A stretch of 64,000 nt of DNA from Gonapodya sp. JEL0774. Lineage: Eukaryota; Monoblepharomycota; Monoblepharidomycetes; Monoblepharidales; Gonapodyaceae. Positions 34,112-45,308 of this stretch are shown here, piece after piece. Each line of letters starts with the position of its first letter. Position 1 is the first letter of the stretch. Under the pieces are notes generated by a model. The model ran no database searches and was not told where the DNA came from. It saw only the letters and a list, made by a program, of their open reading frames with translations. Location of the stretch: NCBI GenBank assembly GCA_027604505.1, contig JADIIX010000001.1, positions 496,001 to 560,000 of the forward strand, read 5' to 3'. Both the position numbers and the translations under genes were made by a program.

Positions 34112-36550
34112 ATGTCTGTTCGTTTTGGTCTCTCCGTTGTTGTCGACCACATCGCAGCGAATCCGTTTACCGCTCTCACTCGCGGAATTGGACTTGTCGC
34201 CCTTGTTTTCCTGGCGAGATTGCTGTACCGGACGTACATATGGAATTACTGGCTCACCCCACTCAATCAGTGAGTTCTGGCCTGACACTAAGTAATTATT
34301 GTGTCGGTTCTTTGGGATGATGCAGGGGATCTGCGCTCATCTGGGCAGCCTGTCGACCACTACACGATCTGCAATTGGAGGTCCTCTTCTAGCGGTCGTT
34401 ATGCTGATGTCATATGTCTTGTTCTCAGAATTCCAGGTCCTCCACCCAAGTATCTATTTCCCCCATTGGGATCTTTCCCAGAGATTATGGCAGAAGAAGC
34501 GTGTTCCCCCCATTATCGGTGGATGCGTCAGTACGCGGAGGACCTTGGTATTGTGAAATATCATACGTTGTTCTTGACACCAGTGAGTGCACTACAACAT
34601 GCCTTGTTCGCTTCCATTGGACTGGTGTCAAGAACAGGTGCTTGCGTCTTCAGCGGGTCATGATCACAAACCCAGACTTAGTTCGGTACATCCTCTCTGC
34701 TCACTCGTACCAGTTCCCCAAGGAACCTGTCAACGGTGACGATCCATTTGACCATTCTCATTATCAGTGTCGAATCATGTCCTTACTCTTTTTATATTAT
34801 TTCTCTCCGAACACACTAGGCCCTCTCAAGAGTATATTCGGCTCCGGGCTACTGTTCAGTGAAGGCGATGTTCATAAGCGCCAACGCCGGCTGCTGAACC
34901 CTGCCTTTTCATACCGCAACGTTCGAGAAATGCTACCCAGTTTTTGGAAGCATTCGTGGACTTTGGCTCAGAAATTGGGCTTGGAGATTGCAATCACACT
35001 GCAAAGCACGTCCCTCAAAGAAGGTCAACCGACGGATAACGGACACACCATCGCCAACAACGACGGGTACACGACTCTAGATATCCATGAGGCCCTGGGA
35101 ATCGCTGCACTGGACATGATTGGAACTGTTGGTTTTGGGTACGAGTTCAATGGCCTTGATGGGGAGGTTAAGCATCTCCGCAATCGCCTACGGCGTCTTG
35201 GCCTTGGCGAAGGTGCAGAGGGAGCGTCCGATTCTTCTACGTCGGCGTCTGCTTTATCCCATAACTACAACAAACTTATGTCGGCTTTTGGACTGTCCGC
35301 GATTGGAGTTTTGTTTTTCGTGATGCCTTTCTTGAGCTACCTTTACAAACCAGAGAGCAGACGAAAGGCAGATGAAGCCCTCCTGGAGATCAATAAATCG
35401 GTGGGGGAGTTGATTCAAATTAAGAAAGAGGCGAGAAAGAAGGTAGCGACCGGAGATGCTGGGAAAGTGGGAAAGGACTTGGTGAGAACCTGAGTCTTGC
35501 TGCTTAGCTACGGGCACTTAATTTCGATATCACTATCTCTGACCTTAAACTGAAAAGATCACATTGCTAATGGACGAAGCGGAATCTGAAGGCACATCCC
35601 TCACGGATGTGGAGTTGAGGGACCAAGTAGGTTTCCCGACCCTGTTGCCACCCTAGTACGTGCCGCAATCGTGTTGAACTATCATCGCAACATGTAGATC
35701 CTGACATTCCTGACTGCAGGCCATGAGACAACTGCCTTGGCAGTTTCGGTGAGGATGCTCAGACCACATGATCGGTATCTCGTGATTCTTAGTTTCGTGT
35801 CTCTATCTCCTCACAGTGGACCCTGTGGCTTCTCGCTCACAATCCGGACATCCAAAAAAAATTGTACTCGGAGCTCTCCACATCACCGCATCTTTCCCAT
35901 CTCCGAACTGCCGCAGCGTCGTCCATTGCCGATCCTTTCAGCTCCGCGTACCCCGATGCTATTTCCCCAGAGAACCTTGACTCCCTACACTACTTGAACA
36001 TGGTCCTGAAAGAGACTTTGCGCCTTATCCCCCCGGCGCCCATGATCTCGACGAGGATAGTACCGGAGGAAATGACTATCTCGGTCTCCAATCGATCATT
36101 TGTGTTACCCAAGGGCACTCCTCTGGTTTTTGCCCCATTGATGAACCACAAGCTCCCCAACTACTGGAAGAAGACTAATTCAAACGGGGAGGAGGAGCCT
36201 TCGGACGATTTGGAGGAGTTCAATCCAGATAGGTGGAATGCTATGAAAGACAGTGGAGACGAAGGTTCTGGCATGAGTGCGGTGTGGCTCCCCTTCAGCA
36301 TGGGGCCCCGTGGCTGCATTGGCCAAAAGCTAGCGATGCTGGAGGCAAAGGTAGGTGGAATGTTGCGTCTGAACTAGGTACTTTAAACAACAGACGCACC
36401 CTGTACCTGTTGTAGGTATTGATTGCTATTATTGTTTCGCGATTTGAGATTGACGCGGTTCCGGAGTATACCGTGAAGAAGAAGCTCCGCGTCACCTGGC
36501 GTCCGGATAGACCTCTCCTGGTTCGCCTGCGGGAGAGGTTCGCTCATTGA
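34112..36550 (+). CDS. Cytochrome P450 monooxygenase (microsomal type)
   Basis: The start MSVRFGLSVVVDHIA gives an N-terminal membrane anchor (GIGLVALVFLARLLYR), then the proline hinge IPGPPPKYLFPPLGS. Helix C region: HKRQRRLLNPAFS. Helix I: FLTAGHETTALAVSW (35716-35733 for AGHETT). Helix K: LKETLRLIPPAP (ExxR). PERF-like: FNPDRW. Haem loop: FSMGPRGCIG (about 36294-36323), with Cys as the haem thiolate ligand. The last exon ends RPLLVRLRERFAH at 36550. All catalytic motifs are intact. About six introns were inferred. P450s oxidise lipophilic substrates in the ER with NADPH reductase. Nearby AhpD-like and NmrA-like genes may hint at a shared pathway, but that is inference. Confidence 0.92.
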
Positions 36551-36863
36551 GAATATGGTCACAGCGCTAGTTGGTAATGCACCGTGGTAATGTTTTGATC
36601 GGATTTTGTGGATCTGAATTCGCAGGCATCTCCACTCTCCAGTGTTGCCTTTGTCGATGCAACTAAGTAACCAACTCTGTGTATAAAGCGTGGTATTCAC
36701 GACGCATTGATTGTCCTTTCATCACTAAAATACATGGTCCCAAGAGAAGAAAGGGGTCTGCGGAGACAGTACGTAACTGAAGAGCTACACATTCAAATGT
36801 GAGGTTATCGACAACTGCTTACCTCGCTGTGCGTACGAACGCGACACAAATTGTGTTCAAACA

Positions 36864-37615
36864 CTACTTCTCAGAAGTGCGCTCCGGAAATGGAATGTTT
36901 GAGAACACGTCATCAACGGGGACCTTGAGTGAAGTTGCAAGCCGATTGGTTTCGCTGGCCATCGCTACAATAGATAGAAGTTCCATGAACATGGCATGGG
37001 TCATACCCTGCTTTTTGGCAGCTGTGACATTGGTTTATCTTCTACTACTCTGTTAGGGACACCGAAATTGATGCGGAGAACCTACCAGCGGTGTGCGATT
37101 CGAGACAGTAATTACAGCTGTTAACTGCTGAAACAGCAACATCTGACGCCGGAACAAAGTGACGTCGATTACATATCGCAAGGAGAGCGACGGCTGGACG
37201 CACAAATCATTTCCTTGAACACAGGAGGCAGCTCTCCCGGCCCCATAACCTCCTGAAGGGAGGTCCAGGTCCTGCGCAATAGTTTCTCATCATTGGCGAT
37301 CGCTTTCCACTAAAGTTATTCATTCACGTGATGGGCTTAGCCAAACACATCCGTTTGGATGGCAGCGATCGTTTAACGTACGAAATTGTTGATCGATTCT
37401 GGTCCGCGGAGGTTTCTTTTCTGGATGATATCATCATACACCTCCTTGATTCCAGCTGGTGCGTCAGCGTACTCTACGAGATCCACCATTCCTCGGTTGT
37501 GTTGGAGGGTGGATCCGGTCGTGGAGAATGCACGACTGTCCAAGTGTGACCAATTTGTCGGACGGTGGACAATACTGGAAAGGCCAATGAATCTGAGCGA
37601 TCGAGCGATCGACAT
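36864..37615 (-). CDS. AhpD/carboxymuconolactone-decarboxylase-like protein, mitochondrial
   Basis: Four exons (37382-37615, 37204-37309, 37086-37142, 36864-37021) sum to 555 nt, 184 residues. The start MSIARSLRFIGLSSIV opens an Arg/Ser-rich leader suggesting mitochondrial import, ending near FSTTG. The mature part begins MVDLVEYADAPAGIKEVYDD, then NNFWKAIANDEKLLRRTW, EMIYVAVSAVNSCNYCLESH with the C-x-x-C...H active site of AhpD-like alkylhydroperoxidases, and KKQGMTHAMFMELL. Such proteins act in peroxide or redox chemistry or as decarboxylases; the actual reaction is not known for this subgroup. It is convergent with the P450 gene and lies beside an NmrA-like reductase. Confidence 0.88.
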
Positions 37616-38086
37616 GACAATCGGCAAGAGCGTGTAAGCGTGCCAGCAGTTTCGTGGTTCAAACCGGCCTTTCCACTGCTGCCGCCGTCGGGCCAGATCA
37701 TGACATGATATTTCATTCCAAAATGACACCTCAAGGAAAAACACCAGAATGACCAAATTACGGGGAGTCTGCTCAAGTACAATTTCACAGCCCGAGGGTG
37801 ACGGCAACTGCGATTGGGGCTTTCGGCTCCCCTCCTCTGCCATTGTCATTTCGATCAGGAGTCGCCAGGCTGGTCGGGCGGCTAAGAAGTAAGCTGCAAT
37901 TGATTCTTCACTTTAGGTGATGTGGTTTCATTGAACTTGCGGACAAAGTGCATAGCATCTGCCACCACTGTCACAGCAAGTGCTGTTATCAACAACGTCG
38001 GGTAGCAGAAAATACCATCGATCTTCTTTTCTGTAACATTTATGACGTGATATGATTCCACAAACTATGTACATTTACCCTTGGAG
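37616..38086. other. Intergenic: AhpD-like promoter, 3' flank of NmrA-like gene
   Basis: About 470 bp. No conserved ORF beyond in-frame upstream extension of the AhpD-like gene, which has no family similarity. Confidence 0.45.
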
Positions 38087-39475
38087 TTACAGCTTCATCC
38101 CAACTTGTCCCTTCTTCACTACGCTTCTAAACCAGTCCCTCCACTTCACACACTGATAATCCGGGTATAACTCCATGCTCGTAAGGGAGCCCTCTGGTGG
38201 CATGTTATCACCTCTGATCCACCTGCTCAGGTTGTATTCCAAACCAAGAAGCTCCCGTGGGAGAACAGGGTCATCTTCCAAGGGTCCGAGTGTTGCACGG
38301 ATGGCACGGATACGTTTGTGAAGGCGGTCCTCGTTAAACTGGGACAAACAAATTTCAAGGCAGTGGATCGAGTATGAAAATTGAGAACTGGGACAATGTA
38401 TATGGACACCCCCACCTTAGCCCATGTCAGCCTCTTCCCAGTCTCCAGTTCATACCATTTCCCCATTTGGTTCATAGTCACAGCATCCCCCATACAAAAG
38501 ACTCGCTTATTCAAAGTTCGATGGTCAAGAACGATCCTTGAAACAAGCTCCCCGACATCAGGGAGATGTGTGACGGCATTCGGCTTATCACCGGATCCGA
38601 TGACCACGAACTTTGTGGGTCCAGGGGCCGGAACAGGGTAAGGGCCTCCAGTGAACGGTGTTCGGTCGATTTCAGCAAGCATGACTTCATACCTGGTTCT
38701 CAAAGGAGTGGGAGGTTGGTTGAGTTGGGTTGGATCTTGAAGTGCAAAGATATTCCAACGTCCGAACAAACGTACCATGATCCAGTATCGATGAATGTGT
38801 AGCCGATTCCAGATTCGATTATGTACTGATGCACAATATCTTTCTATTTCCACAGGCGGCAGAATTTGGCGTGGAGATATTTGGTGAACTGCTGAACACG
38901 AAGGCTACAATGTTTGCGATCGTCAAACTTACTTTATCCTGCAGAGCCATTACCCCCTTTGGGCACGCTGCCGCAAAGTCACTTGGCACAAACCGCTTGA
39001 CGCCCATCTGTTTGGCAATACTTACCACTTCCCTCTGTGCGAGAAGTTCACCATATACAACGCACGATATTACGGTTTCGACACCATCAAGCCAACGACG
39101 CATATCGAATTCGCTGTCACGGACGTTGCCTGACCGAATTTCGATGCCAAGTGAACGGAATTCGGCGAGGCGAGCTGCATGGCTCGTGTTGGTCAGGGAA
39201 GCAGGACGGACGAGTGCCGCAACGCGAACAGAGGAACTAGAGAGAAGCAAACCATAAACTTTGAGTCTGTACTTGGGTCGAGGCAAACGAATCAACATCC
39301 TCGACGAATTGGTTGGTGGACTTTCCCCAACATTCCCAATCGATTTTGTTCAACAAGGTATATAGAATGAACATCAGTCGTGTTTTTCAGCTCACCGCTT
39401 GGCCAGCGCTGTCACGATTGGAAGCCCTGTTGCTCCAGTTGCTCCAATGACAAGGATTAAAGGACGCGCGGACAT
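38087..39475 (-). CDS. NmrA-like/isoflavone-reductase-like NAD(P)-binding protein
   Basis: The first exon MSARPLILVIGATGATGLPI holds the GATGxTG dinucleotide-binding motif of atypical short-chain reductases. Next come VRVAALVRPASL, GIEIRSGNVRDSE, GVETVISCVVYGE and QMGVKRFVPSDFAAACPKGV, the usual strand order of an NmrA Rossmann fold. Later exons give WYVRLFGRWNIF, TKFVVIGSGDKPN, HLPDVGELVSRIVLD and a C-terminal helical part ending KKGQVGMKL. Relatives are NADPH-dependent reductases of aromatic compounds or NADP-sensing transcriptional regulators. Four or more introns were inferred; the stop at 38087 is clear. Reductase versus regulator cannot be settled here. Confidence 0.85.
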
Positions 39476-39757
39476 GTTTGGGAGGGATCGGTGCGGAACA
39501 AAGCCGACAATGAGGCCGCAGCAACCCGCAGTCCACTCCACACGCCGTGGAACCGCCGAGGGAACGTTCATTGATCAAGGTATTTCACTCTCAAGAGCCC
39601 CGTACCCAGTTGTAATTAGACATACAATCATCGATTATCCATTTGCAATTGCTCGTACGGAGGCGCCGAGTGAATGGGTGCACTGGAAAGTACTTAGGCT
39701 TTGGACCTCATCACATCAAGACCTCCCGGCGTCCGGCACTTGACACGTGATATTCCT

Positions 39758-40642
39758 TTATCCCCTCTTATAGCCCACTGCCCTTAAAAACTCAATCCGT
39801 CCTTTTTTCTCCTCATCGCCCTCCACACCAACGGGGGCGCCGCCGTCCAACACACCAAGCACACCCCTCTGTTCATCGTCTCCTGATCCGTGTGAGGCAA
39901 CAACCACGAAAGTAGGATTGGAAGTTGCACAGAAAATGCGGCATGTTGTGGGGAGCGATTTGATGGATGGTAGGACAGCTGTGTGTGAGTGGTGTAACAA
40001 GTAAATGCAAGAGATGTGAGCGAGAGGTGTTACAGCATGAATTTCCAGGAAAGAAACACATGATTCGTACAGAGTGGATATATGTCTTCGAGAAATGCGA
40101 TGAACGTATGCCCAGCCCCTATGGCACGTGCATTGTCCACGGCAAGTTGCGTGAGCTCAGTGTGGGTGCCGTCGTGGCGGATGAGCCGAGGTCCGCTTGC
40201 CTGGTTCATGTTTGCGCGACGTTGACCAAAAGTACAGTCGTTGAATCCCACATAATCGGATTGTCCTGTCATTATTGGAGCGTCTCGCTCACCTCGCAGA
40301 AAGCAAGTCCCCATTTTGCCTGTGGTGAGCTTGCAGCAAGAACCTCGGCAATATCCTCGACCGTTTTTATAAAGTGCTAGGGGTGTTTCCATCCGTTGGA
40401 TTTGCGAGAAGTCCGGAAGTTGGAACCCTTTCCCTAGCTCACCGCTTGGCCAAGAATAAAATTGAGAGCTATGAATTTCACGAGGAAGGGAGGAAACCAG
40501 TATGTGCGTGAATGTCTTAGCGTGGGGACGAACTAACGCCCAGCTGATCAACCTCCACGCTCTGCACAAGCATCCCCGGCTCACAGCGTGGATTAACGAT
40601 TGGAACGAGAGAGCTGTTTGGGATGAGAGACGCGGTGGGCAT
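39758..40642 (-). CDS. Adenosine-specific kinase family protein (PF04008-like)
   Basis: The spliced product matches the archaeal/bacterial adenosine-specific kinase family almost throughout: LNFILGQA (40443-40468) joined to HFIKTVEDIAEVLA (40293-40376), KWGLAFCE joined to ASGPRLIRHDGTHTELTQLA and AIGAGHTFIAFLED (40071-40200), YPLSVLPSIKSLP and RIFCATSNPTFVVV, GVLGVLDGGAPVGVE, ending RAVGYKRG. Conserved FCE, GPRL, GAGH and CATSNP are intact. Four introns separate the exons; exon 1 (from MPTASLIPNSSLVPIV at 40642) has an uncertain donor, but a phase-1 junction gives ~189 residues, close to prokaryotic members plus a short N-terminus. The family binds or phosphorylates adenosine; biology in fungi is unknown. 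Introns show it is a resident eukaryotic gene. Confidence 0.85.
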
Positions 40643-41382
40643 TTCTCGTGAGTTTGAAAACTGGTGTGGTGATAGGTTGTGGTTGGTGTGGAAAACGAAA
40701 CTGCGTGACGTGAGTCATCATACTCATGTATTGTCGGAGCAGACAGCTCAACGTTGCATAGAGACACTGTTATTCGCACAGAAACATTAGACTCCAGTTT
40801 CACTGATTCGGCATCAATACTGTTCTTTCGTCCCCATTCCAATAACACCAACGATGTATTGTAACAAGTGAGCCATCATCCGTCACCCAATCATATCCAA
40901 TGGGTGGCGGGTTTTCATCCATTCTTCGGAGGTTCGCAGAATATATGTATGTATTATATGTTATGTGTGTGCATACAAAATGCATTCACTCCTGGGATTC
41001 GTACCTGGCGCGGTCGGGTCAGGATTGCCGAATGTTACAAATCATTGGTTGTGTTCCTTCCCCCACAGAAATAAATAAAATCACACTGGAAACGTATGTG
41101 TATTTTGGAACATGGAGTGCTGAACAGATTCAGGTCTGAAATTATCGCTGAGTGGGTTGAGTCACGGATCATTTCACAACCGTTTACCCAACACCCGCCG
41201 CTTTTAGGCGTCACATCAAATCCTCTCTATTCGTCAAGCGCCCTCGGCAGCTATTCACTAACTTCAAGTCCAAGTCACGAGCTTAGAGCTGAAAGGAAAG
41301 AGCTCCAGTTCAGCAGCTCGGGAGAAATCGAAAACTTTCCCTCTGTGGGCCTCCATCTCAAGTCTTTGGAAGGACAGTGGTC
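40643..41382. promoter_or_regulatory. Divergent intergenic region, adenosine-kinase-like gene / disordered-protein gene
   Basis: About 740 bp between opposed starts; probably contains both promoters and 5' UTRs. No conserved coding sequence is seen. Confidence 0.45.
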
Positions 41383-43225
41383 ATGCCTCAGGTGTCACAG
41401 CTTCCTGATCATGGATCCACCCCCCGTAAGACCTCTCGCACCGCCATCGCCATTGCGTCTGAGGACCTCCCCCACGATTCTTCCTCAGTGGAACCTGTGC
41501 CTGGTGGTCAGGACTCCCAATACTTAGTCATCAAGAACAACAACCATGCGGAAACCTCTGGGTTAAATGGAAATCCAGAGTCTCAAGATATTCACTCAAG
41601 TGGCCTTCCATCCTTGATACGTTTGCCTCCAACGACCAACGAATCTGCACCAGTTTCACCAATCTCGGACGTCACTTCCGAAGACGGCATTCTCGACGGA
41701 GTGCACTCTGGTTTCCATAGTGCTGTCAAGGAAGCAATTTCCGTAGATGAACTGTGTCACAAGATTCTGGACGATACCGAGAGATCGGGAGATCCACTTT
41801 CATCAGATGAAAAACTCGTGGAATCCGAGGCAATTGAAGCTGATTTGGACCAGGAAATCGCACAGGAAGAAGTCATTGAGGATGATGCCACGAGGATAAG
41901 GAATCTCGCACAGAATTCTCAAGTGGTGACTCTGCGACGTAAGTAAAGCGTATGAGCCGCTGGTCGGAATCAGCAGTCGTGAAAGCGCCACAAGCAGAGG
42001 GAATAATTACGCACCACATTGAAGTCGTTGGCTTGTCAGCACATTGTATCACATGACTGGAGACTCAAGAAATCTGTGGTTGTAGTTCTGTCACACCTCC
42101 TGGTGATACTCCACTTCAAATTGCGCTTGTGTATCTTCTTCTTTAGGTGACCCGTCCGCTCGATACCGTACCGCTGTTCCTCTTCCCGAGAGCCCCCGCA
42201 AAGTCTACTTCAACGAATCCGTTATTGTACGACAAACCTGGTCCGCCGCCGAATACCCCCGAGGTGACATCGAATCTATCGCCCGCGTGGAGCGTCTCCA
42301 GCACGCAGGGGAACTCAGGGAGGCTGAAGAACGGGAAGCGCGGGAAATGGCCGCATGGGCCAAACGCAAGCAAAAGGGGAGCGTTGATAGGATGCTGGAA
42401 ATGGCATTGGCCAGTAGGACCAAGGACCCTCCTACTTCCAGCCCCAACATCAGTTTGTCGGGCGCGGGATACGTGCCAGGTGTTCCGGGTATGCAGGAGT
42501 TTTCGGGTTTTGCGACAGCAGTCGTGGGTATGATGAGCCGCTGGAAGTGGAGGAACTCCGAGGCACCGGCTGCTGACAGTTCGCCCACATCACCAACTCC
42601 CACAACTTCTCCGCCGCCTGTACCACCGGCTTCAGAAATCAAAACCATCGGTTCCCGCAATCGGTCAAGCTCGGTTGGTTCTGAGCCTCGCCTACCTGGG
42701 AGCAATGCTCCGATTACGGTTCGGAAATCAAGTAGTGGTACGATCAAGGTGGTGGAGGAGGAAGAAAACGAAGAGGAAAAAGCTCCTATTGCCGTTGCGG
42801 GGAAGCGAACAGTGTCGGCACCCCTTGTTGGCTCTGTCGGTGTAGACGACAAGGACAAAAATCCCACGACGGAAAGGCCGTCACCTCCAGCAGCAGCAGT
42901 CTCTTTCACATCCCAGCGGTCTTCCTCGTTGGGAATGATGTGGGGCCGACAACGCAAGTCTTCCTCCTCTCCCGATTCTGCCACACGCAAACCCTCCAAA
43001 GTTCCCGGGACCAACGCTCCTGCACGGCTTGCAATTGTTCACAATCCCACGGACGAACCTCCCATTCAGCAACCCTTGTCACCCAGTAACGTTCCAGTGC
43101 GCCGGCTGAGGAGGGACTCATTCGGTAGCGTCACCCCAGATGCAAGCAGGACAACTTCGTTCGGGTTTGGCTCGATGGCTGGTATTGCCTTTGGAGCGGG
43201 CGCCGTTTCCACGTTCATGGGGTGA
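41383..43225 (+). CDS. Disordered protein with VYFNESV-TWSAAEYPRGDI module (possible PP1-docking regulator)
   Basis: Two exons (41383-41938 and 42147-43225). The start MPQVSQLPDHGSTPRK leads an acidic, Ser/Pro-rich N-terminus. Directly after the intron lies PESPRKVYFNESVIVRQTWS then AAEYPRGDIESIARVERL. Many fungal proteins of unknown function share a similar K-V-x-F-N-E-x-V...TW...EY-R-RGDI module. RKVYF also fits the RVxF docking motif for protein phosphatase 1, so a PP1-regulatory role is possible but inferred. A helical, charged stretch (GELREAEEREAREMAAWAKR) follows, then Ser/Pro/Thr-rich disorder and a Gly-rich hydrophobic tail (GSMAGIAFGAGAVSTFMG). No catalytic domain. Confidence 0.75.
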
Positions 43226-43561
43226 AGGAACAAGATGTATGGTCCGAATCTGCATCGTTCTTGTACAAATGCACTTCGTCTGGATAAATTCCACGACGCC
43301 CGCACTCCCGTACTGATGCAAACTCGTGTCTGTGGGGTTTGGATGGTGGCTGAAAAATGTTTGGGCGTTGGATTCGGATCTTCGGACAGTATTTCGTTAC
43401 AGTTTATTGCAACTGCGTATTGTGGTTTCCCACTGTCGCTTCTTATATTCAACTTGTATTCCCGTCAACTTGTACTGTAAATCAGAATGCAAATGTACAG
43501 GGGACTACCGTGATCAACCACATATCAATTCGAGAGTGGACCAAACCAACCACCCGTGAAA

Positions 43562-44902
43562 TTAAATAGTTTCTTCTTCGATCTCCGCAAACACCCTCTT
43601 GCCAACCTTCCTACCAGCCTCCACCATCTTAGGCAAGAACTCTGCCCTCCACAAAGGATGTACCCAAGGCATACCGACATCTGGTGCGTACTCTGGTCCG
43701 ACAATAAAGCGCATAGTGGACACAGGCACGGTAGATATGAAGTAAGACCATTGATCGAACGGTGTAAAGGAGACGCCGGACTGTGAATCCACTTGTTGCA
43801 CCGAGAGCTGAACGACCACGGCAGAAGCGGCAGGGAAGAGCTGAGCCAGTGTTTTGGCGAAATTGGATATCAAGGACCTGTCGATTTCCGTTTTTGAGTC
43901 CAAATCTAGATTCAATTTGGACTCCTCCGAAGCGGTTGAAAGTGGAGATTCGTTGACATGGGTCTCCACGACACTGATCGACAGTCCACCATCGTAGATT
44001 CCTCGCAATGGCTGCGGTGGGGTAGCGCCTGGACCACTCAAATGTGACCACACTGCATCCAACACGTGGAAATCGCCAATGTGACGCAAATTGGGGAGCC
44101 CCGAGCTGCACGCATTGAGGACGGAGAGCAGAAAGGCAGAGTCAGTGGGCCCAGATGAGCTGGTTCCCGTGAAAGGGAAAGCGAATGAAGTGATCAAGTG
44201 GAGAGGAGTGTGGAAAACAGGTGGCGTCTCGAATGAATCAGTTCGAACGCGGAAGTGCCGAAGGTTAGGGAAGGCCTTCGCGGCATCATGCATAGCCGTC
44301 GCCACGGAGTCTTGGCTTGCGTCAAATGATACTTCCACGTGTTGGATGGAAGCAACCGATTGTTCCGTCGGCATCTCCCCAAGTTTCGAAAGTCTCGACG
44401 ACACGTCGATAAGCCGCCAGGGCCTCGCATGGCGCACAAAAGTATAAACAAAATTCATATCCGCGCGAGGTGACATGCCAACCAAATCGATGAACGAGAT
44501 CACGCAGCGGAGTCTGCGTGAGATTGGCGTAAACTCAGGGTTCTGTGAAAGGTAAAGTCTGCGTGCGGTGGATTTGATCTCCTTGAGCCCCTCGTAAGGA
44601 GAAAGACTGACCGAAATCGAGCCGATGGCGATACGCTTCGATCCGTCTGTTGCAGTGATAGGTTTCGGACTCGGATATACGCAGTCCTTTCGAAGTTCAA
44701 TGTCTTTTCGACCTCCGAATCCACGGAATAACAACCCCCCGCGAAATTGCAGAAAAACGCCAACTTCCAGAACCAGCTTAGAAGCGGAGGCGCGGCGCCA
44801 GCGCTTGCATACTGTTGGAATCATAACAGAGAACACTGGTGGCGAGAGGTACATGAATATTAATGTCCAAATTTCATCGGGAAGTGCGCTTGAATCTGGC
44901 AT
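43562..44902 (-). CDS. F-box-like protein (single exon)
   Basis: One open frame from MPDSSALPDEIWTLIF (ATG at 44902) to ...VFAEIEEETI. The first ~45 residues are F-box-like (LPDEIWTLIFMYLSPPVF, then VCKRWRRASASKL), giving Skp1 binding in an SCF ligase. The remainder has irregular hydrophobic repeats (FPNLRHFRV, LPNLRHIGDFHVL) in the style of degenerate leucine-rich repeats. The frame continues open upstream without a better ATG, so this start is preferred. It resembles the other F-box protein at 28123-29427 in size, lack of introns and layout, though they are too divergent by eye to call recent paralogues. Confidence 0.72.
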   Translation of the reverse strand: MPDSSALPDEIWTLIFMYLSPPVFSVMIPTVCKRWRRASASKLVLEVGVFLQFRGGLLFRGFGGRKDIELRKDCVYPSPKPITATDGSKRIAIGSISVSLSPYEGLKEIKSTARRLYLSQNPEFTPISRRLRCVISFIDLVGMSPRADMNFVYTFVRHARPWRLIDVSSRLSKLGEMPTEQSVASIQHVEVSFDASQDSVATAMHDAAKAFPNLRHFRVRTDSFETPPVFHTPLHLITSFAFPFTGTSSSGPTDSAFLLSVLNACSSGLPNLRHIGDFHVLDAVWSHLSGPGATPPQPLRGIYDGGLSISVVETHVNESPLSTASEESKLNLDLDSKTEIDRSLISNFAKTLAQLFPAASAVVVQLSVQQVDSQSGVSFTPFDQWSYFISTVPVSTMRFIVGPEYAPDVGMPWVHPLWRAEFLPKMVEAGRKVGKRVFAEIEEETI

Positions 44903-45308
44903 CGCTTTGAATCTGCGTTCTGCGATGGCTTGATCTTCACGAGGCCGGGGAAGAACCGGGTGCAAAGGTGGATAAGGGAAGGGGCCACCTGGCCATGCAC
45001 ACAAGAAATATGACACTGAGGTGTACTGAAGATCCAACAATTCCCGTTGTGTAAAACCACTCGAAAGCGGTCATTTTGGTGGCACTGGATTTCATCTGCT
45101 ATCGATCAGGTTTACAGTGAGAATCGCCCGCCGTTTGTTCCGGATTCCGCGGAGTCGCAAGCGGCCGTCATCACGACGGTTTCCAAACATCGAGTGCTTC
45201 TTCCATCTGATCCCGATTCGCCTCTTTCGCATACAGATTAACTATCATTATTTGAATTATTCGCCTTGTCATCAGTATTTGCGGCTCAGGCCCACCTTTC
45301 CAGCCAAC
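44903..45308. promoter_or_regulatory. Divergent promoter region, F-box gene / MadBub gene
   Basis: About 400 bp between opposed start codons; no distinct element identified. Confidence 0.5.

Noticed and set aside
36799-37056. Plus-strand ORF of 85 codons with a hydrophobic end
   Set aside because: It lies opposite the last exon of the AhpD-like gene, which is supported by family motifs; no evidence for coding on +.
40030-40851. Single 273-codon minus ORF over the adenosine-kinase-like gene
   Set aside because: It reads through introns in the wrong frame; the conserved family blocks lie in spliced exons in other frames.
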